A DNA stretch of 64,000 nucleotides from Paenibacillus aquistagni (lineage in GTDB: Bacteria; Bacillota; Bacilli; Paenibacillales; Paenibacillaceae), in NCBI RefSeq assembly GCF_900177815.1, contig NZ_FXAZ01000004.1, positions 496,001 through 560,000 on the forward strand, in the 5' to 3' direction. The translations under genes and the position numbers were made by a program. The first letter of the stretch is position 1. Each line of letters starts with the position of its first letter. The notes beneath the pieces were generated by a model. The model worked only from the letters and a program-made list of their open reading frames with translations. It had not been told where the DNA came from and made no database searches. Below are positions 47,850 through 55,409 of the stretch, in pieces.

Positions 47850-48740
47850 AGATCATTAAGCAGAATAGTGATAAATACTCGAATCAGCATTGTGCGAATT
47901 CCTGCAAATCTCCCGAAGTACCTTCTACTATGAAACGAAAGCAAAAGACAACGATGACGAAATAACGACGGCTATCGTAGAGATCTTTAAGGCCAACCGA
48001 AAAGCGTATGGAACACGCACATTGAAGGTCAAACTTCAGGAACAAGGCTATACGGTTTCAAGACGTCGAATCGGACGGATTATGAAAGAGCAGGGTCTGG
48101 TGTCCACGTACACAATAGCGCAGTATAAGCCGCACAAGACTGCTTGTAACGAAGCAATAACGGCGAATGAGTTAAAACGTGAGTTCGATCAAACTGAAGC
48201 TAAACGCTTCGTAGTCAGCGATCCCACTTATGTCAAAGTCCAGCACAAGTGGCATTACATTTGCGTGCTGATCGATTTATTTAACCGAGAAATCATTGGC
48301 CACAGTGCAGGTCTACACAAGGATGCTGCTCTGCTTTCCTGTGCCTTTGCCACAGTAGAAGGCGATTTAAGCGACATTCAGTGGTTTCATACGGATCGTG
48401 TGGAAGCGAGTTTAAGAATCAGACCATGGACGATCTATTAGAAACGTTCAACATTGGTCGCTCCCTGAGTATGAAAGGCTGTCCTTATGACAACGCCGTT
48501 GCTGAAGCTACTTACAAAGTGATGAAAACAGAATTCGTCAATCAGATGAATTTCCAGAGTCTTCATCATCTAAAACTAGAATTATATGATTATGTAAACG
48601 GGTTTAATAAACATCGTGTTCATGGCACACTAGGCTACATGACGCCAGTCAGTACAAAGCAGAGGCCCTTAAAAAAGTTGTCTGATTCACTGTTGACAGT
48701 CCACTATACTTTTTCGGTGTTTATTAAAAGGCGGTATTGA
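47850..48740 (+). pseudogene. IS3 OrfB transposase, frameshifted twice
   Basis: DDE transposase of IS3. The N-terminal part IIKQNSDKYSNQ is separated from LCEFLQISRSTFYYE by a one-base deletion near 47886. The core (SDPTYVKVQHKWHYICVLIDLFNREI with the first Asp; HTDR with the second) runs to about 48398, where a two-base insertion shifts the frame; GSEFKNQTMDDLLETF and AVAEATYKVMKTEF (the Glu) then follow in another frame up to 48740. All catalytic residues are still encoded, so decay is recent. Confidence 0.85.
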
Positions 48741-48769
48741 GTCTAATTATTGACCGCCTATCTGTCCAA

Positions 48770-49250
48770 TTTTTACAAATTTATTCTTTTCATTAGATAA
48801 TAATGAATTTTTCCATTCATCATAGGTATAACACTAAGACTTTGCTCTGAAATAGTGACATTTGTGAATATTTGTGAGACTATTGTCTTGGGGTTCCTGA
48901 CTGTCCACCTAAAATTTAGGTGGACTTCTGTCTTATATGGTTTTGCCTATTGTAAGGGTTTACTCTTCAATGCCCCAATTAAACTAATTGGGCATCAATC
49001 TAATCTATCAGTGACTCTGCTTTATTCGATAAGGATTCTTGGATGTAACCATTTTCTTTGCGTAACATTTTGATGTGTTCTCCAATGAGTTATAAAGAAT
49101 CAGAAGACATTCTTATCCGTCCATTTCATACAAATGTATGGAAGGACCTTTATAGTTTTCAGATTAGCATATCAGAAATTTGGAACTTTACTTGTATTCT
49201 ATAGCATGAAATATTAGAGCTATTCACAAATTACAACAGGAGGTACTATC
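48770..49250. other. Gene-free stretch with hairpins
   Basis: No credible gene. GTCCACCTAAA and TTTAGGTGGAC form an 11-bp stem with a single-base centre (48903-48925); ATGCCCCAATT pairs with AATTGGGCAT (48969-48993); a third CATAC/GTATG hairpin lies near 49125-49145. They may be terminators or remnants of mobile DNA. Confidence 0.45.
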
Positions 49251-49898
49251 TTGAAGAAGTCTGTATTATGTATTATTTTCATAATGATATTGGTATCATG
49301 TAGAAATATTGGGGATACTTCTCTAAATACAAGCGACAATGTAAATCAAAGTAATTTTAGTGTTAGTGAGATAGGTGGTTGTAAATTAGAAGGCGAGACA
49401 GATTCAGACATAAAAGCCCAAGTCTTATGTTTGATTGATAAAGGAATGTATTCCGAGGTTGGAGAGGTTATAGTATCTCATAACAAGCAGGATGATAAAG
49501 TATTTAGTACTTTAGCTTCATATGCATTCTTGTATTTAATGGAAGGTTCAAATGATATATTTCGTGAGGAATGGGAAAAAGTTAGCGATAAATTACGTGA
49601 GGTTTATTATGATGATAACGAGCTTACTGACGCATCGTACGACAAACTCAGAGAAGATTTGACAGAGTTTCTTGATACAAGAACAACTAGACAAATGAAA
49701 AAAGAAAGTAAGGAAGAAGGCTTTTTTGATCCCGAAATCGGCATGAAAGCAGAAGAGCTTCTAGAATCGAAATCTTGGGGTAAACCAAAAGATATTAATA
49801 AAACTACTACTGAATACGGTGTACATGAACAGTGGGTTTATTCAGGTGGCAGATATGTGTACTTGGAAGATGGAGTTGTAACGTCAATTCAAGAGTAG
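49251..49898 (+). CDS. Lipoprotein with a BamE/SmpA-like C-terminal domain
   Basis: 215 residues, start TTG 8 bases after AGGAGG. Lipoprotein signal with lipobox ILVSC (Cys17). Residues 40-150 are acidic and helical. The last 55 residues (GMKAEELLESKSWGKPKDIN, TTTEYGVHEQWVY, YVYLEDGVVTSIQE) look like the small beta domain of the SmpA/OmlA/BamE type found on many Gram-positive lipoproteins. Function unknown; it could bind or alter an envelope protein of the host. It ends before a strong terminator. Confidence 0.8.
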   Translation: MKKSVLCIIFIMILVSCRNIGDTSLNTSDNVNQSNFSVSEIGGCKLEGETDSDIKAQVLCLIDKGMYSEVGEVIVSHNKQDDKVFSTLASYAFLYLMEGSNDIFREEWEKVSDKLREVYYDDNELTDASYDKLREDLTEFLDTRTTRQMKKESKEEGFFDPEIGMKAEELLESKSWGKPKDINKTTTEYGVHEQWVYSGGRYVYLEDGVVTSIQE

Positions 49899-50053
49899 CT
49901 AGAGATATTTTGCACTATTGAGCTTGAATATCCCATTTTAACTTTATATATGCCGTTCTATATAATCTAGGTGCTGATGTCTTGAATGAGTAAATAGAGG
50001 ACATTGGGGCAGATTGTTTATTAGACAGGAAAATAGGCTCAATGAGTAACTTG

Positions 50054-50095
50054 AACAAACCAGAAATGGCTAATCCATTTCTGGTTTGTTTTCTT
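50054..50095 (+). terminator. Terminator after the lipoprotein gene
   Basis: A perfect 16-bp stem (50054-50069 with 50075-50090, arm AACAAACCAGAAATGG) followed by TTCTT. It lies 8 bases before the 3' end of the convergent minus-strand gene and may serve both. Confidence 0.88.
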
Positions 50096-50102
50096 GAAGG
50101 AC

Positions 50103-50465
50103 TTATTTATCGTCAACCAACTTACTTATCTTTAGGATTAGATTTGTAGTCTTGGAATCGTAAAAAGTCTCACCACAACCTGAACACTTAGCACCGCGTA
50201 CTTTGATGCTCTTGATTTTGTCGTTATTCATGTTAAGGTCAAAGTCAATATCCACATTTGGAACATCATCACAACCACACATCGGGCATTCTAATATATT
50301 CATCGCATCTTCCCGATAATCAGGCTTTAACTTCCGTGCTTCATATTTTGCTTTTCGTTCTTCTAAACCTTCTTTCCCCAACAGAAGTTCCCATAATTCC
50401 TGTAAGCTTTTGCCTTCGGAAGACTCAGGAATGCCGCTGTTGTGATTATAGTTATTATTATTCAT
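50103..50465 (-). CDS. YgiT-type zinc-finger protein
   Basis: 120 residues from the ATG 8 bases after AAGGAG (a longer frame to 50498 has no ribosome site). Asn-rich start, then a helical region, then a zinc finger made of CPMCGCDD and CSGCGETFYD, the CxxC...CxxC pattern of YgiT/MqsA N-terminal domains. There is no MqsA-type HTH behind the finger and no obvious toxin partner. Last gene of a leftward group of four small or unknown genes. Confidence 0.75.
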   Translation of the reverse strand: MNNNNYNHNSGIPESSEGKSLQELWELLLGKEGLEERKAKYEARKLKPDYREDAMNILECPMCGCDDVPNVDIDFDLNMNNDKIKSIKVRGAKCSGCGETFYDSKTTNLILKISKLVDDK

Positions 50466-50551
50466 AATCCCGCTCCTTAAAGTATCAATAAAACTCATAT
50501 TTTATTTAGTGTTATCGATAGAAATAAATGAAAAGAATCACGGACAAAAAG

Positions 50552-50731
50552 TTATTCATCTTCATCTCGCATTGCTTGCATAGTTTCCAATCGCTGCTGT
50601 TCTGTCATCTTTGAAAACGGAACGGCTTTTTTAACTAAGTTTTTTTCTTCTTGCTTTTTTTTTGTTGCATACTTAGTAAGTGAAATGACTTTGGTGTTAT
50701 CATGTATTGTGCCATCACTATATTTTTTCAT
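50552..50731 (-). CDS. 59-residue basic/acidic protein of unknown function
   Basis: MKKYSDGTIHDNTKVISLTKYATKKKQ at the start, acidic end (MRDEDE). The start at 50731 follows AGAAGGAT by 7 bases; an upstream in-frame ATG at 50758 is less well placed. Lys-rich middle suggests nucleic-acid contact. No family recognised; 86 bases before the zinc-finger gene on the same strand. Confidence 0.55.
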   Translation of the reverse strand: MKKYSDGTIHDNTKVISLTKYATKKKQEEKNLVKKAVPFSKMTEQQRLETMQAMRDEDE

Positions 50732-50857
50732 GAATTTATCCTTCTCCATTAATAACATTCAACGAGGTTACTATACGTAGTAGTCCAAACTCAAATCTAA
50801 TTTTGAGGGCAAAAAGATAGTCCCGCTCCTTCAAACTAAATAAAATTGATCTTCCAT

Positions 50858-51226
50858 TTAGTTATTTTTTAGATCAGTAAGGTCAATCCATATTTGCTTC
50901 TTACCTTGTAATTCATCTTCTATAGCTATTTCAGTATCTTCTTTTTCCTGAATAGCTTCGACTTTATGACTTGAACCTACGTGAGTAGTATCTTCCGATG
51001 ATTGAAAATAAAGTGTTAATAGATGCTTTACCAATCCGCTAAACGAACTATGTTGCAATAGAGCTTGTTTTAAAAGTCCCATCTGATAGGAGTCATCCTT
51101 GTTAAAGGAGACTCCTTGTGTAATGTACTGACTTTTTGTATCCTCTATCAGATCGGTGAGGTATTCGTCGATATTAGATGAGTTGAGGGAAAGGTTTCTC
51201 CATTTCTCTCTTCTACTCTTGCTCAT
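50858..51226 (-). CDS. 122-residue protein, possibly a partition/ribbon-helix-helix type DNA-binding protein
   Basis: Basic N-terminus MSKSRREKWRNLSLN, helical middle (SYQMGLLKQALLQHSSFSGLVKHLLTLYF) and an acidic C-terminus. The middle pattern recalls ParR- or Arc-like small DNA-binding proteins, but this is only a resemblance. GGAGAG is well spaced before the ATG. Unknown 400-residue gene lies upstream on the same strand behind a terminator. Confidence 0.6.
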   Translation of the reverse strand: MSKSRREKWRNLSLNSSNIDEYLTDLIEDTKSQYITQGVSFNKDDSYQMGLLKQALLQHSSFSGLVKHLLTLYFQSSEDTTHVGSSHKVEAIQEKEDTEIAIEDELQGKKQIWIDLTDLKNN

Positions 51227-51309
51227 GCTATCTCTCCTGTCGTTCTGTTACATTCGATTACTCTTTAGATTAAACAACCCGCTAGAACAACATGCCACCT
51301 CCCATACAG

Positions 51310-51541
51310 AGTGCCAAAGAAAGTATCGATCTAAAATTGCACAAAAAAACGAGAGTAGTTTGGTAACCACTCTCGTTAAGGTAAATATATGATAATGTCG
51401 TATGTTTCGGACAGGATTGTTGCATATGCTTATCGCACCCTTTCTAATTTAAAAAGATTAAACGGGTAACTGCAAGTAACATAACATGGATTGTCGGTTG
51501 TGTAAAGTAACCTTAAAATGGTTAGTACTTTCTTTGGCACT
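51310..51541. repeat. 16-bp exact inverted repeat
   Basis: AGTGCCAAAGAAAGTA at 51310-51325 recurs inverted at 51526-51541. The right copy encodes the last residues (CQRKY) of the minus-strand 400-residue protein; the left copy, read in the opposite direction, encodes the same CQRKY followed by an open frame of about 21 more residues. Inversion of the 200 bases between would exchange the C-terminus. Confidence 0.75.
51343..51377 (-). terminator. Terminator for the 400-residue gene
   Basis: AACGAGAGT (51348-51356) pairs with ACTCTCGTT (51369-51377); on the minus strand it is followed by seven T. It lies between the inverted repeats. Confidence 0.85.
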
Positions 51542-52724
51542 GCATGTTTTCGATTTTTTTCTGACGAGGACTACGCTTCGCTTTAGTCCTATCGTTAAAT
51601 TTTAACTCTAAAACTGGTAATGTATCAGCATCATTGTATTGTTTTCCTAAATAGCTTGTGCATCTAAAATACTCCAACAATACTTCCCACATCGGCGCAT
51701 AATGATGCATTAGTTTTAATCTGCGGATTCTATCTGTGTCTGATCTGTTGGAAGTGTTCTTCTGCCTTTTTTCTGCAAGTTCCAATGAACGCTTGCTATG
51801 CTCATTCTTGAACATCTGAGTCATAATGATTGCATTTGCTTCTGTTAAACCTAGTGCAAATTCAAGTTCACCTCTATCACGCAACTTGTCTAACGTAGCA
51901 TGTAGTCCTGCATCTGAATCTTGTAGTACGCAATCATGTGCATCATAGTAGTAATGCAAACCGAATTGTGCTAGAAGATTACTGTTAAAGGCTCTCTTGA
52001 ACTCTTTTACTCCTCTCATGTTAGCCTTAAACAGGTCACTTCCCTTTAAATTATGAATAATTAGCAATCTTCTTCGAAGATCGGCAACTTCCTTAATCTC
52101 AGACTTGTTTAACTTCCGATGCACACCGTGAGTGTCGCATCCCCAAATTTCCTTGATATGGATGATTGCTTTGACCTTACTTAGTTTGTTGAATACTGAC
52201 ACCAGACTATACTTCGTATGTTTGAGATATGTTTGGATAAATTCTTCTAACATCTCAAAGTCTTTATCGTCTTTGTCATAATCTTCGATTGCATCACTAA
52301 ATTGCTTTTGAAGGCTCTCTATATGATGCCCTCTAGAACTGTACATAGCATTAGAAAGTTTCGTATCAACTATACCGAGTTCAAGAAGCCATTTGGTGGC
52401 AGACATAGGATTGATCTTATTGTTTTTCTTGATTAGATAGTCAATAACGAGTGAACATAGGTCAAATTCTCCTGCAAGTTGCCCCTGACCATTGTTTGAG
52501 CGCCTATCTTCGCGTTTGGCTTTTACAATTCGCTTGCCATCACATGTAATAATGCGCTTTGTACCTCTGCCAGTAACATCTACGTATTCCCATTCTTCAC
52601 GCGCACTCTTGATAATGCTGTTAAATGAACGAGTAGGTATTGTACCATCTTTCTTTAACGCTTGCTTTTGCACCTTGTTACCGTACTTATTAACCAATTC
52701 TGTTAATGTGTATTTGTGACTCAA
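51522..52724 (-). CDS. 400-residue protein of unknown function
   Basis: No signal peptide or membrane segment; rich in Lys, Asp and Arg. The start has a helical HTH-like feel (YTLTELVNKYGNKVQKQAL), later segments include RRLLIIHNLKGSDLFKANM and LMHHYAPMWEVLLEYFRC. I cannot place it in a family; a replication or DNA-handling role is possible from its context in a mobile island, without motif support. GAGGAG lies 8 bases before the ATG. The stop codon falls directly after one arm of a 16-bp inverted repeat. Confidence 0.7.
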   Translation of the reverse strand: MSHKYTLTELVNKYGNKVQKQALKKDGTIPTRSFNSIIKSAREEWEYVDVTGRGTKRIITCDGKRIVKAKREDRRSNNGQGQLAGEFDLCSLVIDYLIKKNNKINPMSATKWLLELGIVDTKLSNAMYSSRGHHIESLQKQFSDAIEDYDKDDKDFEMLEEFIQTYLKHTKYSLVSVFNKLSKVKAIIHIKEIWGCDTHGVHRKLNKSEIKEVADLRRRLLIIHNLKGSDLFKANMRGVKEFKRAFNSNLLAQFGLHYYYDAHDCVLQDSDAGLHATLDKLRDRGELEFALGLTEANAIIMTQMFKNEHSKRSLELAEKRQKNTSNRSDTDRIRRLKLMHHYAPMWEVLLEYFRCTSYLGKQYNDADTLPVLELKFNDRTKAKRSPRQKKIENMQCQRKY

Positions 52725-53225
52725 TTTAATCGACTCCTCTTTATTTAATTAGTGTTTTTTGTCCTGTGAAATTGTGCAGAATCGAGGTAATAATATAATT
52801 TATATTAATAGGTCGATTTTGCACAATTTTTTCGATGATTTTATATGATAATTACTGATGGAGTAGGGATAGATGCACTAATATAAGCTCTAATGGAAGA
52901 AAAGATGATTGTTGCGTAACTAGCCTATCGGCACGCTAGTAAGTTTTCGCCTAAAGGCTCAAACTTGCTAGCTTTTTAGCTCGCCAACGCTACGCTGTTG
53001 GCTCACTCTGAGCTTTGGTCGAACAGATAAAGATAAACTAAAGGTATTTCATATTAGCATGATCTAAAAATTCCGGAAAGATCACCTCCGGCAACAAATA
53101 ATCGCTAAACTTCAACTTGTCGTATATTTGGTGTATAAACAAGCGAAAATCCTAAGCGTTTTCGACTTAGGATTAGATAATCTATGTCAACATTGAATAG
53201 AGCAGTGACTGCTTGCCCGTCATTA
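52725..53225. other. Gene-free region with strong inverted repeats
   Basis: TTGTGCAGAATCGA (52772-52785) and TCGATTTTGCACAA (52813-52826) enclose an AT-rich segment that probably contains the leftward promoter of the 400-residue gene; this may be an operator, or a plus-strand terminator since TTTTTT follows. GCTAGTAAGTTT (52935-52946) pairs with AAACTTGCTAGC (52961-52972) and is followed by TTTTT; then GCCAAC/GTTGGC (52983-53002) is nested inside AGCTC/GAGCT. No plus-strand gene precedes this terminator, so a small RNA is possible. Confidence 0.6.
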
Positions 53226-53801
53226 TTATGACGTTATCTTATATACCGAATTACTACGTTCAAATGCCCATCTACTTTCATGCGTGATTCTTCCATTGAG
53301 CGCGTTGGAGATATTCTTCGGATAAACGCCAAGTTCTCTAGAGGCTTCTTTCTGCGACTTAAACTGTCGTTGCTCACCTGTGTCCAAATGAGTTGCGATT
53401 ACTGGGTTGTTGTTTCTCTTAATTAGCCCATTCTCTATGGCATGAGCGATATTTTCTTTTCGTGTCATCCAGTTAAGGTTTTCTAGTCTATTATCTAGCT
53501 TGTCACAATTGATGTGATTGACTTGTGGCTTATTGTGTGGATTGGGAATAAACGCCATTGCCACTAAGCGATGAACATAAACTTTCTTTGTAGGTTGACC
53601 CTTTTTACATAAATCAAGTTTTTCATAACCATTACGGCAAACATGACTCTTCATAATTTTCTCTTTACGTCCTTTATCGTTACCTAAACTCCTTACCTCT
53701 CCGTAGTTAGACACAATATACAGTCCTTCATAACCTACAACATCCCGCCATTCTTCATTTACCTTCTCAAACTGATTCTTATTCACTTTATTAGGTGTCA
53801 T
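53226..53801 (-). CDS. HNH homing-type endonuclease (NUMOD4-HNH-NUMOD1)
   Basis: 191 residues. NUMOD4 domain at 15-40 ([19 protein letters not shown]), HNH nuclease core ([31 protein letters not shown]), and a C-terminal NUMOD1-like HTH ([18 protein letters not shown]) for DNA recognition. Free-standing homing endonucleases of this build are common in phages and phage-like elements. AGGAGA precedes the ATG by 9 bases. I see no group I intron around it. Confidence 0.9.
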   Translation of the reverse strand: MTPNKVNKNQFEKVNEEWRDVVGYEGLYIVSNYGEVRSLGNDKGRKEKIMKSHVCRNGYEKLDLCKKGQPTKKVYVHRLVAMAFIPNPHNKPQVNHINCDKLDNRLENLNWMTRKENIAHAIENGLIKRNNNPVIATHLDTGEQRQFKSQKEASRELGVYPKNISNALNGRITHESRWAFERSNSVYKITS

Positions 53802-54453
53802 AATAGCTATCTCCTATTTGTCGAATTTTTGAGGAGAGAACGACTAATAACCCTTGCCATGATTGGCAAAGGTGTATTTGTCCTCACTCTTGGGAAAGAG
53901 GTAGATACCGTTTTTCTCCCTCACTCTTTAAAGAGTCGAGAACATTACTTTTTCTCTTGTTTTGGATAGATTAAACAATGTTAAGTAATTAACTAGAGAA
54001 CAGTTCTTGCGAAAGTGCATATGAATCATTATGAAACTATCTACTTAGATGCTCACGAGACATGCCCCTTGTCGCATCAATGAATGTAATTGAAGTTCCG
54101 TATTTCTTTTGAATTGAATCAAAGCTAACTGTAAATCCTCATTTATTATTTCTTTTCACCTCCTTTTACGAAAGTGTGATGAAATATGCAAAATAATAAA
54201 CTCTCCGATTGAACGGAGAGCCAATGGTTCACACTTTATAGTTCTGATAGCAATAGACTTCTACCAGTTTGACAGAAGTAATATACTTCCTAGATATAAG
54301 TCAGACAGAAGAAGTAGTAAGATACACACAGTTAAAATATGCTCTACGAAAGAGCCATATCGATTTCACGTTTTTTTAAAGTTGTCTATTCTAGGATTTG
54401 TAATGATTTATTACAGAAAAGGCGTAGGACTGATTGGGGAAATATGAATAAAG

Positions 54454-54554
54454 GACTCGTGTCGGGAAATCTGCTTGTAGCGTTTGTGGTTGTAAGTGAT
54501 GGGGGGCTTTTTATCAGAGAAGGATTTTTTCTAAACTGTAAACCTATCCCCGTG
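54454..54554 (+). repeat. Structured repeated element, copy 1
   Basis: Shares with copy 2 (58453-58555) the blocks CGTGTCGG, TTGTAG, GTAAGTG followed by a G-run, ATCAGAGAAGGATTTTTT and CTAAACTGTAAACC, then a C-run. ATGGGG pairs with CCCCGT. Non-coding by appearance. Confidence 0.7.
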
Positions 54555-54725
54555 GCAAGTATATATGAATCCACATTAGATAGTCTCTCAGACAGTCTGT
54601 AATGAGATATATCGGCGCTGCATGACGAAAATAGATTGGTTGTCATTAGAGGAAGAAAGTCGCTCTAAGTAGCCTTGAAATTCAATTGAGGGATAAAGGT
54701 ATTTCTTTGTTTTTGTGTTCATTCT

Positions 54726-54837
54726 AAAAGTATTATTATTTTCCGTACGTATTTAAATAGAGTTAGTATTTATATTATTTATTAAGTATATATTATTAAT
54801 TCTATTTATATATGTACGGCAATATTTGATACTTTTA
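54726..54837. repeat. Large imperfect inverted repeat upstream of the XRE/tail-like operon
   Basis: AAAAGTAT ... CCGTAC ... TAAATAGA on the left is mirrored by TCTATTTA ... GTACGG ... ATACTTTT on the right, arms of about 50 bp with few mismatches around an AT-rich centre. Looks like a symmetric promoter/operator or cruciform site. Confidence 0.65.
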
Positions 54838-55093
54838 AGAAAATCAAAAATGTAAATATCTCCAATCCACGCTCAAACCATTAGGTATGATGTTACCCTC
54901 ATAAAATAAAACCCTCTCATATCAAATCTAAGCACCCTATATGATCTTTTAAACATTAAATAGAGTAGTTGCAGGTTTCAGACACTAAGCGTCTGTAATA
55001 GTGATTAGAATCGATTTTAGATCATTGTAGCTTTATACTTCCATTCTTCAAGAAGTTGGTAAGATGATTAAGTAATAACCTCTGCCAAAATCG

Positions 55094-55130
55094 CTTAACT
55101 TTTTAAGTCAATAGCACTTAATTAGTTAAG
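55094..55130. promoter_or_regulatory. Nested palindrome before the XRE gene
   Basis: CTTAACT-tt-TTAAGT, 7-base centre, ACTTAA-tt-AGTTAAG: 37 bp, both half-sites are repeated. It ends 24 bases before the XRE start codon and is a natural autoregulatory site. Confidence 0.6.
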
Positions 55131-55154
55131 AAGACATTTAGAGGAGTGATATCG

Positions 55155-55409
55155 ATGAAAAACGAATTTGATTTTAGCAAAATTAGCCTAAGACAGAATT
55201 ATCAGATGTTACGCAAACTGAAAAAGATCAAGTTAAAGGACATTGCTTCAGTAGTTGGGGTTTCGATTCCAATGCTATCAATGTATGAAAATGAAGTGGT
55301 TAATCTTCATAAAGATAAGGAGAAGATGTATCGTTCATTCATAATTAGCTTTTCAAAGGAGCAAAGTGATACTTCTGCACCTTGTAAGGTGGTGAATAGT
55401 ATTGAGTAA
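55155..55409 (+). CDS. XRE-type DNA-binding protein coupled to the tail-like gene
   Basis: 84 residues: a short N-terminal arm (MKNEFDFSKISLRQNYQML) and one HTH domain (KKIKLKDIASVVGVSIPMLSMYEN), then a basic tail. GAGGAG precedes the ATG by 8 bases. Its last 8 bases overlap the TTG start of the 1009-residue protein, so both are made together. An HTH regulator fused in one operon with a phage-tail-like protein is unusual. Confidence 0.82.
   Translation: MKNEFDFSKISLRQNYQMLRKLKKIKLKDIASVVGVSIPMLSMYENEVVNLHKDKEKMYRSFIISFSKEQSDTSAPCKVVNSIE

Larger units (their letters stand above)
47508..48769 (+). mobile_element. IS3-family insertion sequence, inactivated
   Basis: About 1.26 kb, bounded by TTGGACA at 47508 and TGTCCAA ending at 48769 as short inverted ends. 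It holds two overlapping transposase frames (OrfA with HTH, OrfB with DDE integrase core). No target duplication is evident. Three lesions in the frames show it is dead; details are in the two pseudogene entries. Confidence 0.85.
53802..55154. other. Long AT-rich gene-poor region
   Basis: About 1.35 kb with no gene I can support. It holds hairpin CTCTCCG/CGGAGAG (54201-54220, with a T-run on the minus strand), repeated GACAGAAG blocks near 54270-54325, the first copy of a conserved structured element (54454-54554), a large inverted repeat (54726-54837) and an operator-like palindrome (55094-55130). Two overlapping open frames at 54339-54646 cover the structured element and are taken as chance. 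Confidence 0.5.

Noticed and set aside
48855-49073. 72-residue plus-strand frame behind the IS element
   Set aside because: It runs through two perfect hairpins and has no start signal.
53226-54338. Group I intron around the HNH gene
   Set aside because: NUMOD-HNH proteins are often intron-borne, but I could not find core intron pairings or an interrupted host gene here.
54339-54646. Overlapping plus and minus open frames of 87 and 86 residues
   Set aside because: Both cover structured element copy 1, lack ribosome sites, and the similar copy 2 shows no matching frame.
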